A stretch of 64,000 bases of DNA from Orientallactaga sibirica (GCA_036365145.1 JAEOAD010000004.1:48638001-48702000), one strand, 5' to 3'. Numbered from the stretch's first letter, positions 1 through 11,810 are shown. Program-made: numbers and translations. The notes: generated from the letters alone by a model not told the origin.

Positions 1-187
1 AAGGTTCTTGCTTTCAAAGTGGGCCAGCCAGGGTTCGATTCTCTAGTACCCACATAGTCAGATGCACAAAGTGGCATGTGCATCTGGAGTTCATTTGCAG
101 TAGAAGGAGGCCCTGGCATGTGCTCTTGCTTTCTCTCTCTCTGGAAATAAATAGCAATGCTTAAAAAATAAAAATAAAATAAATAAA
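1..187 (+). mobile_element. tRNA-derived SINE (dipodoid-type A), cut by window start
   Basis: The sequence starts inside the tRNA-like head and continues through the family body (agatgcacaaagtggcatg, then tctggagttcatttgcag), a short CT-rich tract and an (AAAT)n tail. The order is the same as in the complete copies at 38152-38383 and 44432-44680. The first part lies outside the window. Confidence 0.9.
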
Positions 188-1665
188 TCCCTTTCCCTCA
201 CTCCAAAGTATAATTTATGATGCGTGGCCATTAAGATTATTCAGAAAATGACACCATGGCCACCATCCTAGTAAATATTAACCAGCACCAAAATGGTAAC
301 CCATACTCAGATTATGCACAGAACAACTGCTTAATCAGGTCAGACATCCACTACAGTGGTCCTCAGCATACAGACTCCCTCACCACACAGACTCCTGGAG
401 CAGGTCCAAACATGTGACAACTTCAAGGAGTGGGATTAGGACACTGACACTAGCAAGAGCTCCCTGAGGAGTTCCAACTGCCAGTATCTACTGCACACAA
501 CAGTAACAGGGCAAGAGTGGGAGACGGTGCGTGAAAAGCAATGACGTGGAAGAGAGCACCACCAGCCACTCTCCGAGTCATTCTCATCTGTGGAAGAAAG
601 AAGTTACCTTAGAAAGACATCAGCTCTTGGGAGAAGACATGATCCATTTTCAACATGTCAGTGCTAAGTGAGGGCAGGAACTGTGAGGCTGTGAAGACAG
701 TAGGTGGACAAAGGCCTGAGGGATGCAGTTGTGACATCAAGTAGAGAAGTGTTGGCTGAAACCAAGGAATCCTACCATACGAGAGCTGTGTGGGGAGCCC
801 AGAACTGAGTCTTGGGAGATGACAGTGTAAAAGAACAGGAGAAAGTCGGTTATGGAGGAAGGGAGGCAGGAAGAGAGGGGGCATGCATACGCGTGCGCGC
901 GCACACACACTTTCAGCAAAGTATTTAGTAAGTCATCTAAATATAAGCTAATGAAATGTTGAGAAATTCCACCGATTTCAAGACTCATTTTTTATGTATA
1001 GGCAAAGCTGCATTCATAATCTTGACAGAAGTGTTTTAATGATGATCTTAGTGCATAATTTGTTCAAACACAATTTCAAAAGAATCTCTAAGCTGCTGCA
1101 ATAAGGGAGAAGCAAAGACGTAATCCTTGCCTCCAGAAATTTAGTATACTGCAGGTCCAAACGAACAAAGTTGTGCTTTGCAGCACAAAAAAAGGAAAAA
1201 TAAAACTTAATTTTCAGATTTGGGTGCTAAACTAGATTCTCAGTGGAGAGTAAGAGAAAGGTAACAAGATAAACAATAATGACTATGTTATGACACATGC
1301 TCTAATGTCCTGTAAAGCAGTTATGCATTTTCAAAGCACAAACCTCATTCAGTACAGAATTATTCATAAGAATAATCTCTCCTCTGTGTTGCCACCATAC
1401 ACTCTGATGCCACTTCAATGCATTATAGGCATGCATCTTGACTTTTTCTTCAGTCTGATAAGAATTTGTAGCTACCTTGGATAGGCTCACTAATTAGAAT
1501 ATATTGGCTAAATAAAAAGTGGAAGGAACACTACCAAAATGTTAGAGGTTATCTTCCAACAGTATGTTCACATATTCCCTGAGTGCCAACAGCATATTAG
1601 TATGGATTTTTAAAGCAATCCCAGTTCTAGGAACAATTTTTATAAGATGTTTAGTAGCTATCTTA
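188..1665. other. Unassigned single-copy-looking DNA
   Basis: No recognisable gene or repeat family was seen here except the short (GC)n/(CA)n tract at 889-910. The open frames in this stretch are short, present on both strands and have no recognisable domain. Confidence 0.5.
889..910 (+). repeat. Alternating purine-pyrimidine tract (CG/CA)n
   Basis: About 22 nt alternate strictly between purine and pyrimidine, passing from acgcgtgcgcgcgc into cacacac. Such tracts can adopt Z-DNA; whether this one does is inference. Confidence 0.85.

Positions 1666-1672
<7 letters not shown>

Positions 1673-1716
<44 letters not shown>
1673..1716 (+). repeat. (TG)n microsatellite
   Basis: About 22 uninterrupted TG units, preceded by a short TA-rich run. 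The apparent Cys-Val and His-Thr peptides on the two strands are translations of this repeat and not genes. Confidence 0.98.
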
Positions 1717-1718
<2 letters not shown>

Positions 1719-2435
1719 TGTGCCTCTTTCCAAGGAAGTTGAGCCTATTTGAGCCTATTTTTGACCTAGTAGCCCAAAATAAGAGGGATTGAAGATCTCA
1801 ACATCCCCTTTCACAAACAGCACAGCTTTAGTTCGAAAATCACTCCTCTCATCGACTTGTATTTATAATCATCCACCTGACAGCAGCAATCATTGCTCCT
1901 GGGTATCATCTTTACTGGGAGAATGAGTTTTTAAACAAGAGCTCTAGTTTATCTGGGCTTATATGACAGCCTTCCAAACTAGGCATTCCCCTCTCTCCTC
2001 CAAATGCCCGGATTTCCAGGGTCCAAATAGCAACTGTCAAACACTCAGCTCATTAACCTCACATTAATGAGAGGGTAGAGAAAGCCACAATTAATACTTT
2101 TTCTCTTCTTTGTTTGGACAGAATACATATTTTGATAGACCTAAGATCTAGGGCACAAAAACCAAAAGAATCCAACTGAACATAAAGGGCACTTGCACAG
2201 AGTCCTTCAGAAATGACACACACTGCTAGGACACAGGAGAAGCAGAAGGCTTAAAGCTGAGGATAACTACAGGCTTTATAGCTAGAAAAAAAAAAATCTT
2301 GGCTTCTTGTTCTAGCTCCTGCCAGACCTAAGATCACATATTAACAACGTCAGCCTTTCTTTCCTCATTTTAAATAAGAGAACAGTGCTACAACAGGTTT
2401 GAGGTAGAGTCTCATCTAAGCCATTCATACCTACT
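1717..2435. other. Unassigned DNA
   Basis: AT-rich sequence with no gene or repeat family that I recognise. The only low-complexity element is a 12-nt A run near 2287. Confidence 0.5.
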
Positions 2436-2439
2436 AACT

Positions 2440-2610
2440 CATCTAGCTTTAAAATAAGCCTGATAGGCAAGCACTGTAACATTCCTCATTTTATCAATGA
2501 GGAAACTGAGGCACACAGAGGCTAAACAACCAGGAAAAAGCCATATAAGAATCAAATATGGTGCTAAGATTTACTTAGACAGTTTTGTCCCAAAATCTGG
2601 GCCCTCCATT
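2440..2610 (-). mobile_element. MIR SINE fragment
   Basis: The segment gaggaaactgaggcacacag near 2500 is the reverse complement of the MIR core (ctgtgcctcagtttcctc). The flanks (cattttatcaatgaggaaac upstream, aatctgggccctcc downstream) follow the order expected for antisense MIR. MIR is an ancient mammalian SINE and this copy is strongly diverged. Confidence 0.8.
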
Positions 2611-3345
2611 CTCACTCTGTTGCTATATCATAAAGCTATTTTAAGGATGGGACAAAAATGGGATGTGACCATTCTAAAAAGCATAGTTGCTGTTGCATTT
2701 TATTATCATTGATATAAAATAAGTTCAACATCAACAATGACAATACTATTGAGATAGAGTTAGCTTCCCATAAGAAGGATGGGTGAGGGTCCATGGTGAA
2801 TTATAAGTTAGGTAGGCCAGGGGCAAAAATGAAAAGTGACTCAGTTAATAGGCTTCAGAATAAGTAAAACCAGTTGGGAGACAAAGTAGACAAGGTGACC
2901 ACAATATGTGACCACTCCTCTGATTAGATGAACAATACATGGGCCAAAGGAGCATGCAAAGGGTATGTGGGCCCTTCTGAGGAATGGCCTGTGATGTGAT
3001 AAAGAATAACTGCTATCAATAAAAATCACCTTAGTCTCTACACAGTTCTTACCACAATCCCTAGACAAAGTATTTCAGAGGTAACCCCTTGTCTTTTAGA
3101 ACCCTTCCTCTTTGGGACTCTTTTTCATTTTTTCCATATGAAATGTACTTTTGTTTTCCTCGCTCCTTTTCCATGTTCCTTATGCCTCATCAACATGAAA
3201 CCACTAAACTCCAAAGTCTCTGGCTCAGGGCAGCTCTGGTGATCTTTGACTTAGCCCCCTGGGTTAAGCCCACTAGAGCCAACAATGGTTCTGCCACTTG
3301 AAAACCTTAGACCAATATCAACTTTTATACAATATGTTAAATATG
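2611..3345. other. Unassigned DNA
   Basis: No gene or repeat family recognised. It ends at the left edge of the antisense MaLR element. Confidence 0.45.
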
Positions 3346-3660
3346 TGTTTCAGTCAGCTTTGCATTGCTGTGACAAACATCCAACCACACACAGCTTATG
3401 GAAAGAAGGAGGTTGATTTCAGGCTTAGAGTACAGGGAAATCCCATCAATGGTGGAAGAAACTGGATCCCTTTCATAGATCCAATCAGAGAGAAACCACC
3501 AACAGCCAGTACCACAAGCAAGCACAAACAACCAAAGCTCAAACTGCTCTCCACACACCTTGCAATGCTGGACTGGAGATCCACCACCAAGCACGCCTTA
3601 AGGATGGACTCGGACTCCCTGATCCATCCCCCAGTGACACACCCCTTGTTAGGAAGTATG
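3346..3660 (-). mobile_element. ERVL-MaLR LTR, 3' LTR of an antisense provirus
   Basis: The left edge reads tgtttcagtcagctttgcat, then tgctgtgacaaacatccaac. This is the reverse complement of the conserved 3' end of rodent MaLR LTRs. The segment gttgatttcaggcttagagt and the following aaatcccatcaatggtgga match, with divergence, the second LTR at 4168-4440. The two LTRs lie in the same orientation about 0.5 kb apart, so this is the 3' LTR. The open frame across it is fortuitous. Confidence 0.8.
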
Positions 3661-4167
3661 TAAAAAAATTACTGAGCCTCTGGGCATGAGGAGCAGAATG
3701 CAGCCAGCCTTTATGCCATTAGTCTAGTTCCAACAAAGTTCTCTGCTGTCTCTCCTTCCCCTTTGAAAGTTCATAAGCCAAGCCTCCAAACGCAATTCTC
3801 TCTGCATTTAGCATTTTCAAACTCTCACCAGAATAGCCCATAAAATTTGGCTTACCACTCTATAAGGCTTCTGCAGTCACAAGTACCAAGTCTTTTTTTG
3901 TTTTGTTTTGTTTTGTTTTTTTGGTTTTTTTTCAAGGTAGGGTCTCTCTAGCTCCAGGCTGACCTGAAATTCACTCTGTATACTCAGGGTAGCCTTGAAC
4001 TCATGGCGATCCTCCTACCTCTGCCTCCCAAGTGCTGGGATTAAAGGCGTGCGCTACCACGCCCAGCTAACCAAGTCTCTTCACATTCCAGCACACAAGT
4101 TTCAAAAGACTAAAATCCACAGTCAGATTCATCACAACAATGGCCCATTTCTCTGGAACCAAATTAA
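3661..4167 (-). mobile_element. MaLR internal region with tRNA-Leu-like primer-binding site
   Basis: Sequence between the two MaLR LTRs, interrupted by a B1. At 4145-4161, next to the 5' LTR, the minus strand reads TGGTTCCAGAGAAATGG. This resembles the leucine-tRNA primer-binding site of ERVL-type elements. MaLR elements are non-autonomous relatives of ERVL. No gag, pol or env frame remains here. Confidence 0.7.
3894..4069 (-). mobile_element. B1 SINE inserted in the MaLR
   Basis: An antisense B1 with poly-T/TTTTG at its left end, tgggattaaaggcgtgcgct and a terminal cgcccagct. It is bounded by the TSD ACCAAGTCT (3885-3893 and 4070-4078). It is therefore younger than the MaLR it splits. Confidence 0.92.
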
Positions 4168-4440
4168 CTGCTGCAGTTAGCTCCATGTTGCTGAGACAAA
4201 TATCCAACTAGACACATCTTATGGGAGGAAGGGATTTATTTCAGGATTATGGATCCAGGGGAAGTTCCACCAACAGCAGAAGAAGCTGGCATCCTTTCAT
4301 AAATCCAATAGAGAGACATCCCCCACAGCCAACACCACAAAACATGAACTGCCAAAGCTCTACACACCTTGGGGTGGAATTCAGATCTATCCCCAGGATC
4401 TGTCACCAATGACACCTCTTCCTAGCCAGGCAGCTGGAGA
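4168..4440 (-). mobile_element. ERVL-MaLR LTR, 5' LTR of the antisense provirus
   Basis: It aligns by eye with 3346-3660. Shared blocks include gttagctccatgttgctgag, agacaaatatccaacta, ggatttatttcaggatta and ccaatagagagacatccccc. It differs from the first LTR at many positions, which suggests old age. The outer end is not sharply defined and no TSD was found. Confidence 0.75.
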
Positions 4441-4454
4441 CCCAAGTTGAAGCT

Positions 4455-5049
4455 CAATTTTTTTAAAATTATTAAATTATGATATTTATTGAAGGAAGTA
4501 CAGAGCCAAAAAAAAAAAAAAAAAAAAGGCATCCACATGGCTAGAGCTCTCACATGGCGTGCCTTGAAAAACTATGGAAAGAAAAGAGAGAAAAATTCAA
4601 GGAGCTCCAGCCATGTGGAGAGATGGAGGGGATAAAACTCATTTGGACAGTAAGGGTTAGGGGGCTGGAAAAACTCACCCACAGCTGGAAGTTCCCAAGT
4701 GGTCAGAGAGCCTGTCTTCCCCTTGCAAAGGTATGTATAACCTTATAGTTATGGGGTGTCTTCTGGCTCAGGTGAACCAGAAGGACAGCTGGTTGGTTAG
4801 GGCTAGGGCCTGTCTTACTTAGGAAAAGGCTAGCCCTGACACCAAGTTCCAGGGGCTAAATTTGACCAAAAAACAATATTTACATCCTATGAAAGACCTC
4901 CCTCCCAGGGGGGTCCTAATGTGGAAAAACACGTCAAGGGAACTAGGCAAGAGACAAGAAGTCAGATCATCTCTGATCTCCAGCCAAGTGTAGACTTTCC
5001 TGCCTTTTACTTCCAGGGGCTCAGTCACCCTAACTGTACCCTCCTCTCA
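4455..5049 (-). mobile_element. Unclassified ERV LTR (copy 1), with 3' internal flank
   Basis: About 590 bp nearly collinear with 47646-48219. Shared blocks include aaactcacccacagctggaa, taaccttatag, aggtgaaccag, gacagctggtt and ctatgaaagacctccctccc. On the minus strand it has a TATA-like box (near 4735) and AATAAA near its end, as in an LTR. Just right of it, 5050-5064 reads on the minus strand as CATGAGAGAGGGGAC, a plausible polypurine tract directly before the LTR start TGAGAGG. This would be the 3' LTR of a minus-strand provirus. The family is not recognised; a class I ERV is a guess. Confidence 0.65.
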
Positions 5050-5336
5050 GTCCCCTCTCTCATGAAAAGGCCCTCTGTCTGCTGTTAGAGGACAGGGGTT
5101 GATGACATCAGATCTTTAACTACTTCCAGCTGAATGGGGTACAGAAATATGGCAGTTAGAAAGTCTCCCCCAGAGAGGGGAACTGTTTTAAAGGACCCCA
5201 AAATTGTATTGGTATAGTGTAGGAAGATAGTCTTGGAAAAAAATGTTGGAGAAAAAGAATAAAAGTAAGGAGTTAATGAGAAGTGAGCATTCAGCAAACT
5301 GGTTCTCTTTTTTTTTTTTTTTTAATATATTTTTTC
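5050..5336 (-). mobile_element. Putative 3' internal flank of the unclassified ERV
   Basis: This follows the candidate polypurine tract of the 4455-5049 LTR. It is absent beside the second LTR copy, which looks solitary. A 70-codon minus-strand frame shows no recognisable envelope motif. Assignment to the ERV rests only on position. Confidence 0.35.
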
Positions 5337-5361
5337 AGCTGGGCATGGTGGCACACCTTTT
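5337..5361 (+). mobile_element. B1 SINE 5' fragment
   Basis: The segment cagctgggcatggtggcaca followed by cctttt is the first 25 nt of a B1. It breaks off where the next SINE begins, so it was truncated or interrupted. Confidence 0.7.
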
Positions 5362-5497
5362 CTTATATTTTATTTTTATTTATTTATTTGAGAGAGAGTC
5401 ACCTTGAGCATCTGGCTCACATGGGTCCTGGGGAATTGAACCTTGGTCCTTTAGCTTCAAAGGCAAGAGCCTTAACCACTGAACCATTTCTCCAGCC
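5362..5497 (-). mobile_element. tRNA-derived SINE (type A), internally shortened
   Basis: An antisense copy: (TTTA)n, gagagagag, then catctggctcacatgggtcc and ccactgaaccatttctccag. The part normally lying between the CT-rich tail and the body (the ctggagttcgtttgcagtgg segment) is missing. Confidence 0.88.
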
Positions 5498-5504
5498 CCT
5501 TTTT

Positions 5505-8500
5505 AGGGTTTTGTGTGTATGTATGTGTATGGACTTTTAGGCCTTGGAGAGCATTTGAGAGAACCCAGGTAGATGGAGCTGGATTGTCTCAGGAGCATCA
5601 GAGAATGAACCAGATGAGATTTTTTCCTAGAACTGTTCATCAAATGGCACAGTAGTGTTTGACATAGCCTGAATCTATTTCTGTATGACTTGTAAAACAG
5701 ATGAGATATTAACAGAGTTATCAGGAATATATACACAACATTTAATCTTGGTAATGGTGAATATATCTTATTTTGAATAATAGTCTTTCAGAGCGTTCCT
5801 TTTAAAATTTGTCCTGGGGGTAGCCAGGGCAAAAGGTTGGTACTACAGAGCCACTGGGTGCCATTGAAGGCTGTAAATATATAGTTTTGGCCTTAGGACT
5901 TATTTAAGGATGTCCTGGCATGAGTTAGAAGAGTTTCATCATTGTCTCGAGTATAAGGAAGTCTTTTGAATTAAGTGACCTTTGGTCAGAGTCATCCATA
6001 TATATTTTAGATTTGAAAATAACCATTTTGACATCTATGGTTTTTTATTATAGAATTAGAACTATTAGAGCAGGCCAATGTGCCTTAAGGCCTTGTTTGT
6101 TTCTCCTTTTGGAAAGTTCTTGTTGCGTTACTTTAATAGGCCATTCATAGAATATTTGTGGTATCCTTTTATCTTTGGTTATACATCTCTCTCTGGGTGC
6201 TTAAGATTAAGCAGGTAGCCAAAATTTAATCAAAGATTAATCTTGGAGGTCACTAATGGCTCTCCAAAGGAGACTTTAGGGACCCAGGAGTAGCTCTATA
6301 GCTTCTCCAGTACTGGTGTTGTCTGTTAGGATGAGTCAGGGCCTTGCTGACCAAATAGTGTTGTTTTCCCCTTTTGGAAAGCCAGAAGGACTGATTTCTC
6401 CTCAGTTGTAACTCTCCTTTTCAGACCACACTTATTTTTTGTTTTTGAGTCTCCGTGTCTTCCCTGATCAGGCAGACAGGTGACTTACCAAGGTGGCCAG
6501 TGTAGAAGTGTCCCATCATCTTCAGTGGCCTCATGATCTTGGTAAAGGTGCCAAAATATTGGCCTTTTAAGCTCCAATGATTCCAACTGGCTTTGACTTC
6601 TACATAGATTATCAATACACTCAGAAAGGAAGTTACACCAACTTGAAGGGTGCACATATATAGCACATTTGATTATTGAAACAGATCTAGTTAAAGAATG
6701 GCACAAGAGCCTAAAGTCATTTTATCCAACTGTTTTTAATTTTGGTGTCTTGTGGCAGCACAGGCCATATCTGAAGCATAGAAAGTAGGTACATCTTATC
6801 CTTCAAATATCTAATAGCTATAAATATAGGCAGAACCTGTTACCAGTCTTAAAAACAACACAAATCCAAACCAATTAATTTAACCTAGAAATTATCAGCA
6901 AAAAGACAAGTAAGACAGTACAAAGTCTTGATACCTCTGTTTGAAAACATCTTTCATTAGTCCAGATACCTGTGTAGGTAACAACTACCCAGAGAACATT
7001 AGAAACAGAACCATAGAGCTTGAAATTATTTCTCTCAGATGAAGACCATTGTTTGAGCATGAGACTATACCCTAAAGCAGGGAATATGTCTTAAGAGTTA
7101 ATTTAGTTAATTTTGTTTGGGGACAAAACAGGAAAATTTGGGTGAGGACTCCTATAGAAAGGAGATTTTTTAAAAGCCCTAATTTCTTCTCCCAAATCTG
7201 GTTGGAGAGATGGCTCCCTTCTCTGAGAAGATGCGAGTCAGTATTGGGCATAACCTGACTCTAGATTCTTCGTTACATTTTCCTCCATTTTGTTTCAGAT
7301 GGGACAGCTGGCTTCCAAGATACCACGAAGGTCTCTGCTAGCCTGTCTCCAAAAAAACTGAGCTCATTTAGATAACACAGGGAGAACAGAAATTGCCCAT
7401 TACTTTTCTCCAAAGACTTAAAAAACATACTAGTATAACTCTAGGTACCTTGGAGGAAGAAATTCTTCCTAAAGATAAGTTTTTAACTCTGTCAACACCT
7501 CATATTCATTAAAAAAAAATTACAAAAATTGGTAGCCAAACCAGATAAGAGCTTAAAACAATTGCTCTAGGTGGCAACTTCAGTTTATCACAATGAAAAA
7601 GCCAACAAGAAAAAAAAGGGAAGGGGACCAGAAAGGGAGATTAAAAAACAACAACACCAACAACAACAACAAAAAAAAACAGGATAGACATCACTAGGAG
7701 ATCATAATGGTAATGAAAGTTGCTCAGGGAAGGGCTCCTCATTAAAACATTTAATTGGATAAAGACTAAAATATGTTTGCTTAATGTCAAGGTTTTAATC
7801 AATAGAGATACTGAGTTTTATGGGTTAAGGCTTCACTCATTAACAGCTCACTGATGCTAATTTAAGGATTAAGGGTTGTAAAAACTGGCTTTAAGACTCT
7901 CAGTAAAGTAAATTAGGTTTCTCTATTTATCAAGGTTTTAACTATTAGAGAAACTGAGTCTTAAAGGTTTACGTATCAGTGTTTGATTTCCAAAGATGAG
8001 GTATTCATGCCCGATGACATTGTGACTTTAGAGATAGCTCCTGTTTTATTTATGCTAATTCTATCAAATGGTCATCACTAGATTTAATCACTTAGGTTTA
8101 AGTGATTTAATTTCAGGCACTATAACCTTTATCCTCCTGTTAGGGAAAATATGTTGGGATATCTTGCCTAAGCTTTATCAATTTTAAGTCATGGGTAAGA
8201 CATAAATGGTTTTATGTTAATAAAAATTCCTATTATACATAAGAGCAATTGCTATCCAAGATTAAGCTAAAAACATTGGTTATCAAAGAATGTTTTCTCT
8301 TCCAAAACAGATTTGTCAAGGGTTGTATTAGAGCTTAGCTATTTTGGCTCAACAATTACCAAAATCTGCTCTATTACATGTAAAGTAAACTGTCTAATTT
8401 CTGGCATCTCAAGTCTAATGCTTATAACAAGGTCAGTTTTAATAAAACACCTGAGTTTATGGGGCCATACATTCAAATTATCGTATTCAAACTAACACAA

Positions 8501-10132
8501 CAGTATAAGTTATTACATTATTATGGTTGCCTGGCACTGGGCATGTTCGAGCAGGGAGAGTGTAACTCTCCAGAATCATCTCTAGAGTCCTTTTCCATTA
8601 TATGACTTTTTGTCATGCTTGGTCATCCTGGTTTCTAGAATGTTAAGGGAAAATGTAAATGTCAGCTCTATGCCCTTCTCATGGGCCAGGCCCCACCAAG
8701 CCCCTAATCACCTGGCAGATATGTAGCCAAAGAAAATGGGGTTATAAAGACTCTGGAAATTACACCTGCTAAAAGACGACTGCACCATTGAAAATGGAAG
8801 TCTCAACTCAATGTTTAAAATTTCAAGATATGTCTAAAACTGTCAGTGCAAATACTTGCTGAGTTATGATGTTCCAACTCCACTTGAAGACTGTCCAGCA
8901 AAAAAAAATGTCTAAGTCCTTTACTCCTCTCAGTTCTTTTATATTAAAGAGACAGATATCTCTATGAAATGGTGTTTCTCTGAAAAGATCACCAGGAGCA
9001 GGTTCTCAGAAAGTTAAAGTAGTATAACTACAGTACAGACATTTCTCCAACAGAAGTATCTCATTCCAGATTCTCTTCTTGGCACAACTTGTACTTTTAA
9101 AAATAGTAGACCAATTTCACAAACAAGTTGGAACCTACTGGTCCTGACTTCTAAAATACAGCATTCCATTCTGTTCCTAGTAATGCTCAAAGCATGACTC
9201 TTAAATTTACTTGTCAAGCTATGGTTTTAACAGGGCCAATTACTTTTCTCCTGAGACAAAAGCCTAAGAGCCAGAAGCCCTGGAAAATGAATCATTCATT
9301 GTTGTGCTGACATGTTTAACAATGAACTTAAAACGGGCCCTATTTTCTATGTCAATTACCTTCCCTTTTGGTGATCAGAATTTTAATGATGTGTAAGACG
9401 TTAGACTAGCATGATCCTTAAATTTAAAAGAATTTTCATATTATAGTCTTTTTCCAAAGTGACCAATGATTAAATTATCAAGTGACATATAAAAAGCTCT
9501 TAGGTTACTTTGCTAACTGACATTCGGGGAGCGAACACAGGGGATTGATTTTAACAACACAGTTTATGCTTTTTGTATGTTAAAGATGTAATTGTCAAAA
9601 ATATAATTGTTTCTCAGTTCCTAAATTATGGAATTATAGTCTCTCACTTGTAGGACTTAAATATAGACAGACAACTGTTGAGTAAAATAATCAAATGAAT
9701 GTGCATCCATGCCAATTGAAGACTATTCAAAGAGAAAGTCCAAAATGCTATTTTTTTTTTAATTTTATTCCTACTATTCCAAAATCAGTTTTGGTATTTT
9801 GGTCAACCCATTTGCCTATGATACAAATGTGAAAACAAAAAAAAAGATGATCTCACAAGCCCCCTTCTCATTCTATAAGCCACTCTACAGGGTTATCTTT
9901 CCTTTCTCTTGAGAAATTAATTTCTACTAGAAACTGACACTCTTTACTTCCCACGGCCTATTGTTTCTCTTTAGCTGAGGAATTATTTCCTGAAGAAGAA
10001 ACATTCCCAGGGGATATGAATAACTCAAGAGGCAGATTCTTCTCTTCAGTCCCATAACATCTGCTCTGGTGGTTTGGATGAGCATATTTGGCAAGCAATC
10101 TACTCTTGTCCAGTAAGAAAGAAAACACTCAT
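5505..10132. other. AT-rich unclassified stretch, possibly decayed ERV internal DNA
   Basis: About 4.6 kb without a SINE, an intact gene or a domain I recognise. It contains a diverged direct repeat (near 7789-7835 and 7930-7975, both with tcaaggtttta). At 7299 on the plus strand there is an ATG in a Met-Gly-Gln context after tttcag, reminiscent of a gammaretrovirus-like gag start, but the frame stops after about 20 codons. Descent from a retroviral element is a hypothesis only. Confidence 0.3.
7647..7680 (+). repeat. (CAA)n / A-rich tract
   Basis: A short interrupted CAA repeat running into poly-A. Confidence 0.8.
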
Positions 10133-10137
10133 AGGAC

Positions 10138-10219
10138 TATGATGTGGCTCAGTGGTAGAGTGCTTGTTTAGCATGAGGAAGGTTCTGGGTTCAATCCCAG
10201 CACTTCAAAAATAAATAAA
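10138..10219 (+). mobile_element. ID SINE
   Basis: The segment gtggctcagtggtagagtgc followed by ttgtttagcat and gttctgggttcaatcccagc is the tRNA-Ala-related ID core. Its box A-like and box B-like regions are visible and it ends in an A-rich tail. Typical ID length is about 75 nt plus tail, which this copy matches. Confidence 0.9.
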
Positions 10220-10610
10220 CATTCTCCATAGCCACGTGAATTTGTATTTGTATATATATTCCCAAGTTTTTTTTAAATAAACCAAGATTATGTAATAAAT
10301 ATGTGTAGATGTACATGTGTGTACATGGTAATATATGATGTGGATAAGTTACCCCTGGCTAAAGGACTTTATAATAATATTTCAACTCTAGCTTTGTCTT
10401 TACCAAATTCCGAATCACTTGTAAAGAACAAAAGGAAAAGGCTATTATTACAAATGATTTCATCCAACTAACCCTAGAAATAACAAGCCGTACTAGAGAT
10501 GAAGCTAGAAGCAATGGAAAAGGGAAGGTGGCACCCTAAGGAAGGGAGGTGTCATGAGCATGGTGTATCTTTCCAGTAGCAGTAAAATATCATTTGGTGG
10601 GAAAACTTTT

Positions 10611-10842
10611 TTCTTAATTTTTGTTTGTTTATTTACTTATTTATTTGAGAGTGACAGACAGACAAAGAGGCAGATAGATAGAGAATGGGCATGCCAGGGC
10701 CTCCAGCCACTGCAAACGAACTCCAGATGCATGCACCATTTTGTGCACCTGCCTTATGTGGGTCCTAGGGAATTGAGCCTTGAACCAGGGTCCTTAGGCT
10801 TCACAGGGAAGCACTTAACCACTAAGCCATCTCTCCAGCCCC
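10611..10842 (-). mobile_element. tRNA-derived SINE (type A)
   Basis: A full antisense copy: (TTTA)n, gagaatgggcatgccagggc, ctccagatgcatgcaccatt, and the terminal taagccatctctccagcccc. A near-perfect TSD flanks it (10592-10610 and 10843-10861, containing GGAAAAC/GGAAAAAC). Confidence 0.95.
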
Positions 10843-10861
10843 ATTTTGGGGAAAAACTTTT

Positions 10862-11810
10862 AAGGATGGAGGAAGCAAACATTGGTACCGTCAAGAATAA
10901 AGATGCCAAAAAAGGTTTTGGAAAAACATGTTCATTTTTTGCAGATTCCTAAAAGAACAGTCAAAACAGAAAAGGATAAACATCCATACTCCAGTGTTAT
11001 CCTTTCCATTGTCTAGCATCCTCAGACACTGCTTGAGGGCCACATGGTACAAAGCATAGGCTTTTCCTGCTGCTTTGCACTTTGGCCTCTGGGTTCAGAA
11101 GATGCAAAGGCACTGGTGATGGTGGTGATGCTGTTGGTACTGCTACTGGTGCTCTTTGTGGTGGGAAAATTGACGGAATTCATTCCTTTTCACTCCTAGG
11201 ATTGGGCCGGCTCCACCTCATGCCCACATTCCTATAGCACCAATGATGAAATGGAAAAGCAGGCCTGAAACAGTAATCAATGAAAGACAAAGCAGAGAGA
11301 CTCTTGCCAGGCTTGCTCAGACTAACTTCCTTCCAAAGACTTCAGGAGGAAGCTGGGAGAAATCTGGAAAACAGCACTTCAGCCAGGAGGTCAAGTTCAA
11401 GAGGAGCAATGGTGCCCCCCCCCTCGCATGGCAGGGTTGAGAGTGCTGCTTTCCCACTGTCGTCTCCCTCCTCACACCCATGGTCCCAGTCCAATCAGAA
11501 AAAAAAATGCATCAGGCAAATCCAAATTCAGGAACAGTCCATAAAATACTTGACTACTGTTCCTCAAAACTGTTTAGGTCACCAGAGAAATTTGAGAAAT
11601 TGGCACAATCAACAAGACCTGACTAAAGGTGATAAGATATCCCAACTGTGATGCTGGAGCAGAGCATGGACGTCAGTTACCAACTGCATCAGTATCAGTT
11701 CATGAAAGTCAGAAATTTATTAAACAATGTACAGTGATATACTGGTATCTTCACATTTTTCTTAAAAGCTCAATACCATTCTAAAATTACATTTTTTTTC
11801 TTTATTTTAG
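10862..11810. other. Unassigned DNA
   Basis: Moderately GC-richer DNA with two overlapping plus-strand open frames between 11243 and 11651. Neither shows a recognisable domain, splice-site logic or Kozak context that would support a gene. Confidence 0.4.

Noticed and set aside
7299..7361. Start codon in a retroviral gag-like Met-Gly-Gln context
   Set aside because: Kept only as a hint. The frame stops after about 20 codons and the orientation is opposite to the adjacent LTR.
8086..8107. Short perfect inverted repeat (aatcactta / taagtgatt)
   Set aside because: A 9-bp palindrome arm in AT-rich DNA is expected by chance at this scale.
11243..11651. Two overlapping plus-strand frames of 65 and 123 codons
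   Set aside because: They are in different phases, show no recognisable domain, and have no splice or start context that favours either.
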